Assembly: GCA_023131935.1 (NCBI GenBank)
Contig: JAGLYY010000125.1
Location: forward strand, 1-18,839
Length of the DNA stretch: 18,839 bases
DNA from: Spirochaetales bacterium
Lineage (GTDB): Bacteria > Spirochaetota > Spirochaetia > JAGLYY01
Reading direction: 5' to 3'
Position numbers and translations under genes: made by a program. Below are positions 13,920-18,839 of this stretch, piece by piece. Each line of letters begins with the position of its first letter. The first letter of the stretch is position 1. The notes below the pieces were generated by a model that saw only the letters and a program-made list of their open reading frames with translations, did not search any database and was not told the origin of the DNA.

Positions 13920-15311
13920 ATGAACCAGAACGAATATGATGTTGTAATTATCGGGGCCGGCCCCGGAGGGTATGTGACTGCTATCCGGGCCGTTCAGCTT
14001 GGACTCTCAGCCTGTGTCATTGAAAAGGACCGCCCCGGAGGTGTTTGTCTGAATATCGGATGTATCCCCTCAAAGGCCCTGATTCACCAGGCTGAAATAT
14101 TCAGCGCCGCCGCCGGACTTGAGGAGATGGGGATTATCCTGGATACCAGTGGTTTTAAGTATGAAACGGTATTTCAGAAATCACGGAAAATCGCGGATAC
14201 CCTCTCAAAGGGAGTACAGTTCCTCCTGAAAAAGAATAAAGTGGAGCTTGTTGAAGGGACAGCGAAAATCGTTGGAGAAAATGAGGTTGAAATTGATTCA
14301 GGAAAAAAGGTCAGGGGAAAACAGATCATTGTCGCTACCGGGTCCAGCCCCCGGCAGGTCCCCGGATTTGAATTCGACGGCAAAATCGTTCTCTCTTCCG
14401 ATCATGCCCTGATGCTTGAGGAACTGCCGAAACGGATCCTCATCTTAGGCGGCGGTGCCATCGGCTGTGAGTTTGCCCACATCATGAACAGCTTCGGAGT
14501 TGAGGTTACTATCGTTGAGATGCTTGACCATCTCCTGCCCAATGAAGATGAGGAAACCGTGAAAATTCTGGCCCGTTCTTTTAAAAAGCGGAAGATAAAG
14601 CTCCTCACATCAGCGAAAGCAACAGCACTTGAGAAGAATGAGGATTCGGCTGTAGTCACGGTGGAAGACAGGAAGGGGAAAATCCAGGAGATAGAAGTGG
14701 ACAAGGTCCTCGTGGTGGTAGGACGAGATCCAAATACCAAAGGGATCGGTCTTGAGAATGTAGGTATCAACACTGACAGGGGTTTTATACCTGTTGGGGA
14801 TTACTACCGCACTTCGGTGGATACTATTTTCGCCATCGGAGATGTGGTTGCATCCCCCCAGCTTGCCCATGTAGCCTCCGCCGAGGGGGAGATCGCCGTT
14901 GAACATATAGCAGGCAAGAATCCGGAAAAAAAGGTAAACCCCAACCTTATCCCCGGAGCAGTGTATACGGAACCACAGGTCGCGAGTTTCGGTCTCACTC
15001 TTCCGAAAGCACAGGAGCAGGGACAACCCGCCGCGGCGGCCAGCTTCCCCTACCGCGCGGCAGGAAAAGCGGTTGCGATCGGACAGATCGAGGGACAGGT
15101 AAAGATCGTCTACAATACCGAGACGAAGGAAATGCTTGGTGCCCAGATCGCAGGCGCGGACGCAACTGAGCTGATCCACGAAATCCTCCTCGCGAAAAAG
15201 GCTGAGCTTCTTCCCGAAGATATCGCGACGATGATCCACGCTCACCCGACCCTTTCGGAAACCATTATGGAGGCAGCTCGTGCGGTGGAAGGCTGGATGA
15301 TACACGCATGA
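13920..15311 (+). CDS. lpdA: Dihydrolipoamide dehydrogenase (E3)
   Basis: A FAD flavoenzyme that reoxidises dihydrolipoamide with NAD+ for 2-oxoacid dehydrogenase complexes or the glycine cleavage system. The 463 residues match the family. The FAD-binding motif GAGPGGYVTAIRA begins near residue 12. The redox-active disulfide is GGVCLNIGCIPSK (Cys43, Cys48). The NAD-binding motif GGGAIGCEFA is near residue 177, the second FAD motif is in FAIGDV, and the C-terminal HAHPTLSE gives His442/Glu447 of the catalytic dyad. ATG 13920 is preceded by GGGAG at about 10 bp. No lipoylated partner gene is in the window, and pyruvate oxidation seems covered by PFOR, so a role in glycine cleavage or another 2-oxoacid complex encoded elsewhere is more likely (inference). 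Confidence 0.95.
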   Translation: MNQNEYDVVIIGAGPGGYVTAIRAVQLGLSACVIEKDRPGGVCLNIGCIPSKALIHQAEIFSAAAGLEEMGIILDTSGFKYETVFQKSRKIADTLSKGVQFLLKKNKVELVEGTAKIVGENEVEIDSGKKVRGKQIIVATGSSPRQVPGFEFDGKIVLSSDHALMLEELPKRILILGGGAIGCEFAHIMNSFGVEVTIVEMLDHLLPNEDEETVKILARSFKKRKIKLLTSAKATALEKNEDSAVVTVEDRKGKIQEIEVDKVLVVVGRDPNTKGIGLENVGINTDRGFIPVGDYYRTSVDTIFAIGDVVASPQLAHVASAEGEIAVEHIAGKNPEKKVNPNLIPGAVYTEPQVASFGLTLPKAQEQGQPAAAASFPYRAAGKAVAIGQIEGQVKIVYNTETKEMLGAQIAGADATELIHEILLAKKAELLPEDIATMIHAHPTLSETIMEAARAVEGWMIHA

Positions 15312-15339
15312 TTCTGAGCGTAAGTAGAATGAATGTAGT

Positions 15340-16548
15340 ATGAAAATAAATACCCGATATTCAGGCACCGTTGCCATTTTTCTATTAGCATCTTTAGTTG
15401 CATTATTGCTCTTTTATAATCTGGCAACCCAAAGACGCGTGAATTTTATTGAGAATTGTAGATACAGTTTTAAAATGACTGTGGAAACCCTGGCACGATC
15501 TGTTTCCATTCATTATTTCCGGAGAGATGATTTTTTTTCCGAACTTCGTGCGGGAAATAGAACAAATATTGAAGAATATGTAAAGAAAATTAGTGACGAC
15601 TCTATTTATATAAAAAAGGTTCAATTAAAAGATACAGGGCTGGATATAAAAGGGCCTTACACAATTAGCGGCGACAATGGATCTATATTTATCAGGTTCA
15701 AAATATTCAATTCAGACGGAACGGAATTTATTAATAACATGCATGGTCTTCTTGTGATTGACGCCGGACTACTCCTTTTAGAATTACAGAGGGACGAACT
15801 TTTAATACTGGAAAAGTCTGATGAAAAGGGTATGGATTTTATTTACAACCTCAGAGTATCCTTCTTAGGAAGCCTTCTTCACTTCTTTCATTGGGTATCT
15901 GTTTTATCCATAGGTCTTCTTGCCGCCCTTATTTTCAATGAAATTATGACGCGTCATTATCATTATTTTTATGAAATAAGGGGTCTTCAAAAAATTGTAT
16001 TTCTCTTTGAAAAGACAGAACGTTTTTCTGCCAATCATTCAGTAAGGGTTGCTGCGATTTCAAAAGCACTGGGAAAATTAGCAGGAATCAAGCACCGCAG
16101 ATTGAAGGACCTTTATATTGCAGCACTTTTACATGATATAGGCAAAATATCTATACCTGTAGAGATACTCAACAATCCAGGAAAATTATCCAGAGATGAA
16201 TTTGGGGCTATAAAACTGCATCCAATTCACTCTGTAAGAATACTTGAAAATTTTGAAGAGCTTCATCATATTATTCCCTTTGTCCGCAGTCATCATGAGA
16301 GACTTGACGGATCCGGATATCCGGATGGTTTAACTGCAGAAAAAATTCCATTAGAAAGCAGAATAATTGCAATCGCGGATGTTCTGGAAGCTCTTACCGG
16401 TGAACGGCCTTATAGAAAACCAATGAATATAGAAGAGGCTGTTAAAGTGATGAGAGGGATGTCTTTAGATCAGGATATACTGTATATTTTATGCGATAAC
16501 ATTGAATATTTTAAAAAAGTAAGAGAGAAAGTGATTATAGATATGTAA
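15340..16548 (+). CDS. Membrane-anchored HD-GYP domain protein, probable cyclic-di-GMP phosphodiesterase
   Basis: A 402-residue signalling enzyme expected to hydrolyse cyclic di-GMP. A first membrane helix (about 8-27), an extracytoplasmic sensor region of about 145 residues and a second helix (about 178-200) precede a cytoplasmic HD-GYP domain. Key residues are intact: HDIGK (His265-Asp266), KLHPIHSVRIL, HHERLDGSGYPDG (318-330) and IIAIADVLEALTGERPYR. The sensor region matches no domain I recognise; its position suggests detection of an extracytoplasmic signal. No good Shine-Dalgarno sequence precedes ATG 15340, and no alternative in-frame ATG lies in the gap after lpd. The gene is visibly AT-richer than lpd and the sphingolipid genes, so it may have a different history. 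It starts 28 bp after lpd stops, so cotranscription is possible. Confidence 0.93.
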   Translation: MKINTRYSGTVAIFLLASLVALLLFYNLATQRRVNFIENCRYSFKMTVETLARSVSIHYFRRDDFFSELRAGNRTNIEEYVKKISDDSIYIKKVQLKDTGLDIKGPYTISGDNGSIFIRFKIFNSDGTEFINNMHGLLVIDAGLLLLELQRDELLILEKSDEKGMDFIYNLRVSFLGSLLHFFHWVSVLSIGLLAALIFNEIMTRHYHYFYEIRGLQKIVFLFEKTERFSANHSVRVAAISKALGKLAGIKHRRLKDLYIAALLHDIGKISIPVEILNNPGKLSRDEFGAIKLHPIHSVRILENFEELHHIIPFVRSHHERLDGSGYPDGLTAEKIPLESRIIAIADVLEALTGERPYRKPMNIEEAVKVMRGMSLDQDILYILCDNIEYFKKVREKVIIDM

Positions 16549-16588
16549 AATCACAGATAGTTAATCCTTTTCCTGTGTTTCATAATTA

Positions 16589-16606
16589 CTCACCGAGTGA
16601 GCACTC
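16589..16606. promoter_or_regulatory. Overlapping inverted repeats, TetR-family operator-like
   Basis: Two palindromes share bases: CTCAC-CGA-GTGAG (16589-16601) and GAGTG-AG-CACTC (16595-16606), within ACTCACCGAGTGAGCACTCA. GAGTG/CACTC-type repeats are common in TetR-family operators, including regulators of lipid genes. The site lies 34 bp upstream of the -35 box of the sphingolipid operon. No TetR gene is in the window, so the binding protein is unknown. Confidence 0.4.
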
Positions 16607-16639
16607 ATTCTAACTACTGACCCGGTAAGGACTTATACC

Positions 16640-16669
16640 TTGACAGTGGCCTCAAAATCAGGGTATAGG
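16640..16669 (+). promoter_or_regulatory. Promoter of the sphingolipid-type operon
   Basis: A perfect -35 box TTGACA (16640-16645), an 18-bp spacer and TATAGG (16664-16669, four of six). The predicted start near 16676 gives a leader of about 34 nt. TATACC (16634-16639) and GGTATA (16662-16667) form an inverted repeat flanking the spacer, which could matter for regulator binding. Confidence 0.55.
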
Positions 16670-16709
16670 AAGAAGGCATCTTTTTCAGATAAGAAGAGAG
16701 GACGGATAT

Positions 16710-17561
16710 TTGAAATCCTTCAGGAATAAAACAGTATTTATCACTGGCGGATCAAGCGGAATTGGTTTCGCTGCCGCCAGGGAATTTCTCCGGCAAGGTG
16801 CAAGGGTCCTGCTCATAGCCAGGAATACCGGGCGTCTGGAGAAAGCTAAAGAGTCCCTTACCAAAGTATTTCCCGGTACTGATGTGGCCACTCTATCCCT
16901 CGATATCTCCGAAGCCCGTAAAGAACAGGCCGGCCTTGAAGAGAAGGTAACCGGCTTTGGCAGTCCGGATCTCTTGATCAACTGCGCGGGCATTGCCTAT
17001 CCCGATTACTTTGAGGCAATCCCGGATAAGATATTTGAATCAACTATCAGGATCAACCTGATGGGGACCTGGTACATGACAAAAATCCTTCTCCCCCACA
17101 TGAAGAGAGGCAGCGTGATAGTCAATGTCTCCTCAACGGCGGGGCTTTTCGGGGTCTTTGGATATACCGCGTACGGAGCCACAAAGGGGGCAATTGTTAA
17201 TTTCTCTGAAACCCTTCGATGTGAGCTAAAACCGAAAGGGATCCAGGTCAACATCCTCTGTCCCCCGGATACCGACACCCCCCAGCTTGCGGGGGAAGAG
17301 GCAACGAAACCGGCGGAAACAAAAGCTATCGCGGGGAACGCGAAGGTTTTCCCTCCGGAAACCGTAGCGAAGGCTTTGCTAAAAGGTATCCGGAAGAACC
17401 GGTTCCTTATTATCCCCGATTTTATGGGCAAATTCAGCCACCTTGTTTACCGGATTATTCCGGGGTTCGTGAGGTGGTTTATGGATAATGATGTTAAGAA
17501 GGTCCATAAGAAAAGTAATCAGGATCTTACCAGGCAACAAAATGAGGTGAAACAACTATGA
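16710..17561 (+). CDS. Short-chain dehydrogenase, 3-ketodihydrosphingosine reductase type
   Basis: Expected to reduce 3-ketodihydrosphingosine to dihydrosphingosine with NADPH, the second step of sphingolipid synthesis. The 283 residues have the classical SDR fold: ITGGSSGIG (11-19), NCAGIA (91-96), VSSTAG with the catalytic Ser, and YGATKG (Tyr155, Lys159). The segment after the active site, CPPDTDTPQLAGEEATKP then AETK, closely follows the eukaryotic KDSR signature (PPDTDTP...TKP.ET), which sets it apart from generic SDRs. Unlike the animal enzyme there is no N-terminal membrane anchor. A hydrophobic C-terminal patch (HLVYRIIPGFVRWF) may contact the membrane. The start is TTG 16710, supported by GAGAGGA 7 bp upstream. 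It overlaps the next gene by 4 bp (ATGA). The exact substrate is inferred from signature and neighbour. Confidence 0.85.
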   Translation: MKSFRNKTVFITGGSSGIGFAAAREFLRQGARVLLIARNTGRLEKAKESLTKVFPGTDVATLSLDISEARKEQAGLEEKVTGFGSPDLLINCAGIAYPDYFEAIPDKIFESTIRINLMGTWYMTKILLPHMKRGSVIVNVSSTAGLFGVFGYTAYGATKGAIVNFSETLRCELKPKGIQVNILCPPDTDTPQLAGEEATKPAETKAIAGNAKVFPPETVAKALLKGIRKNRFLIIPDFMGKFSHLVYRIIPGFVRWFMDNDVKKVHKKSNQDLTRQQNEVKQL

Positions 17562-18796
17562 TGAATGGAGTAAGTACGGTGGATCAGAAAATAAAGCATA
17601 AGTCGATTTTTAATAAGTGTCACCAGTGGGAAGAGGCGGCACAAGCCAGGGAAGCTGGTCTGTATCCCTTCTTTAAACCAATCGAACATAACATAGGGAC
17701 GAAGGTTGTTATCGAAGGGAGAGAGTTGTTAATGGCGGGTTCGAACAACTATCTCGGTCTCGCACTGGATCCCCGGGTTCAGGAGGCAGCGAAAACGGCA
17801 ATTGATGAATACGGAACAAGCTGTTCCGGGTCCAGGTTCATGAATGGGACCCTCGTTCTTCACGAAGCTCTCGAATATGAGCTTGCCGATTTTGTAAATA
17901 AAGAATCCGCCCTCTGTTTCACCACCGGTTATCAGACTAACCTGGGGGCGATTACTGCTGTCGCGGGGCGGGGAGACCATATTATTTCTGATAAATATAA
18001 TCACGCCTCAATAATGGATGCAATCTTTCTTGGAACAGGTCTCCATCGAAATATCCATCTCCATCGTTACAAACACAACGATTTGGCCGAGCTGGAGCGA
18101 ATTCTTAAACGGATCCCCAGAAATACTCCTAAACTTATCATTACCGATGGCGTCTTCAGTATGGAGGGGGATATCGCAAAGCTCCCTGAAATTAAAGCCC
18201 TGGCGGACAAGTATAATGCCGGCCTCTACCTCGACGAAGCTCACGCCATTGGAGTTATCGGCAAGACCGGCCGGGGAACCACCGAGTATTATGGCGATTC
18301 AAACTTAGCTGATCTTGTTATGTGTACTTTCAGTAAATCCCTCGGATCAATCGGAGGATTTATCGCAGGTGACGAGGGCATCATAGACTACATCAAACAT
18401 TATGCCCGGCCTCTTATCTTTTCCGCCAGTATTCCCCCGGCAAACGCAGCTGCCGCAAGGAAATCTCTGGAAATCCTGAAGCAGGAACCTGAAAGGGTCC
18501 ACCGTCTGGGACAGATAGCTGATAAAATGATTAATGGCTTCCGGGACCTTGGTTTTAATATCGGTACAGCCGAAACCCCCATCATTCCCCTGGTAATCGG
18601 GGATACGGAAAAAACGTTCCTCTTTTGGAAAGCGCTTTTCGAGCGGGGAATTTACGTGAATCCTGTTATTACCCCGGCTGTTCCCCCAAACCGCTCCATG
18701 ATCAGGACAAGTTTCATGGCAACTCACACCGACGCTGAACTCGATATGTTTTTAGAGATTGCAGAGGAAGAGGCAAAGAAGCTGGAGATTATATAG
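17558..18796 (+). CDS. Serine palmitoyltransferase-like PLP enzyme (alpha-oxoamine synthase family)
   Basis: Probably condenses serine with a long-chain acyl thioester to 3-ketodihydrosphingosine, the first step of sphingolipid synthesis, in the cytoplasm. The 412 residues carry family motifs: GSNNYLGL (61-68), YGTSCSGSRFMNGT, NHAS (His149 stacks on PLP), DGVFSMEGD, DEAHAIGV (Asp226, His229) and TFSKSLGSIGGF with Lys260 as the PLP Schiff-base lysine. YKHNDL and the late VNPVITPAVPP resemble Bacteroides-type SPT. Sister families are 2-amino-3-ketobutyrate CoA ligase (kbl) and 8-amino-7-oxononanoate synthase (bioF). The KDSR-type gene overlapping by 4 bp argues for SPT. GAGGTG lies 8 bp before ATG 17558; a second ATG follows at once. 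The stop is followed by GGGGGAAGGGG at the window edge, perhaps the ribosome-binding site of a third operon gene. Confidence 0.87.
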   Translation: MMNGVSTVDQKIKHKSIFNKCHQWEEAAQAREAGLYPFFKPIEHNIGTKVVIEGRELLMAGSNNYLGLALDPRVQEAAKTAIDEYGTSCSGSRFMNGTLVLHEALEYELADFVNKESALCFTTGYQTNLGAITAVAGRGDHIISDKYNHASIMDAIFLGTGLHRNIHLHRYKHNDLAELERILKRIPRNTPKLIITDGVFSMEGDIAKLPEIKALADKYNAGLYLDEAHAIGVIGKTGRGTTEYYGDSNLADLVMCTFSKSLGSIGGFIAGDEGIIDYIKHYARPLIFSASIPPANAAAARKSLEILKQEPERVHRLGQIADKMINGFRDLGFNIGTAETPIIPLVIGDTEKTFLFWKALFERGIYVNPVITPAVPPNRSMIRTSFMATHTDAELDMFLEIAEEEAKKLEII

Positions 18797-18839
18797 AATA
18801 ATTGTAGCTATTCAGCTAGATAGACTGTGGGGGAAGGGG

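Noticed and set aside
17558..18796. Annotation as 2-amino-3-ketobutyrate CoA ligase or 8-amino-7-oxononanoate synthase
   Set aside because: These are the same fold family and cannot be fully excluded, but the overlapping KDSR-type reductase and SPT-like C-terminal motifs favour serine palmitoyltransferase; no threonine dehydrogenase or biotin gene is nearby.
18805..18818. Inverted repeat TAGCT/AGCTA after the SPT-like gene as a terminator
   Set aside because: A 5-bp AT-rich stem without a U-tract; the following purine-rich run looks more like a ribosome-binding site for another gene.

Overview
The window looks like a chromosomal segment of an anaerobic, moderate-GC bacterium, most probably a spirochaete of the Spirochaetaceae/Sediminispirochaeta type. 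The basis is a large cytoplasmic protein that resembles the spirochaete family I remember as DUF5312, plus typical strict-anaerobe genes (pyruvate:ferredoxin oxidoreductase, desulfoferrodoxin, rubrerythrin, rubredoxin, PerR). No rRNA, tRNA, CRISPR array, transposase or phage gene was found. The taxonomic call is an inference from gene content.

Layout. (1) 1-1194 (+): 3' part of an exported, probably outer-membrane protein of unknown function. It ends at a symmetrical hairpin that separates it from the convergent gene 1273-2823 (-), the DUF5312-like protein. (2) 2963-6538 (+): a complete single-chain pyruvate:ferredoxin oxidoreductase, divergent from the previous gene. (3) 8201-6657 (-): a four-gene oxidative-stress operon, perR - rubrerythrin - desulfoferrodoxin - rubredoxin. 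It has a good promoter, a palindromic operator-like site at the predicted transcription start and a strong intrinsic terminator. Rubredoxin is only 52 codons. (4) 12765-8373 (-): a tightly packed sodium-pumping NADH dehydrogenase operon, nqrB-C-D-E-F, followed by a conserved-looking gene of unknown function. nqrA is absent from its usual place before nqrB.

(5) 12890-13510 (+): an AT-rich higB-higA toxin-antitoxin module with its own palindromic operator. Next to it, 13578-13843, is the frameshifted, internally deleted remnant of an isoprenylcysteine-methyltransferase-like membrane protein. This stretch looks like an accessory insertion between housekeeping units. (6) 13920-15311 (+): dihydrolipoamide dehydrogenase. 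(7) 15340-16548 (+): an AT-rich, membrane-anchored HD-GYP cyclic-di-GMP phosphodiesterase. (8) 16640-18796 (+): a promoter and a two-gene operon encoding a short-chain dehydrogenase with the eukaryotic-type 3-ketodihydrosphingosine-reductase signature and a serine-palmitoyltransferase-like enzyme. Together these would carry out the first two steps of sphingolipid synthesis. A cluster of overlapping inverted repeats just upstream looks like a TetR-family operator.

How the genes fit together. PFOR and Nqr are central redox and energy modules of a fermentative anaerobe: PFOR makes acetyl-CoA and reduced ferredoxin, and Nqr oxidises NADH and pumps sodium. The PerR operon protects these oxygen-sensitive iron-sulfur enzymes by reducing superoxide and peroxide. 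The most unusual content is the sphingolipid pair, then the nqrA-less Nqr operon with its uncharacterised last gene, and three promoters placed so close to the start codon that they predict leaderless mRNAs.
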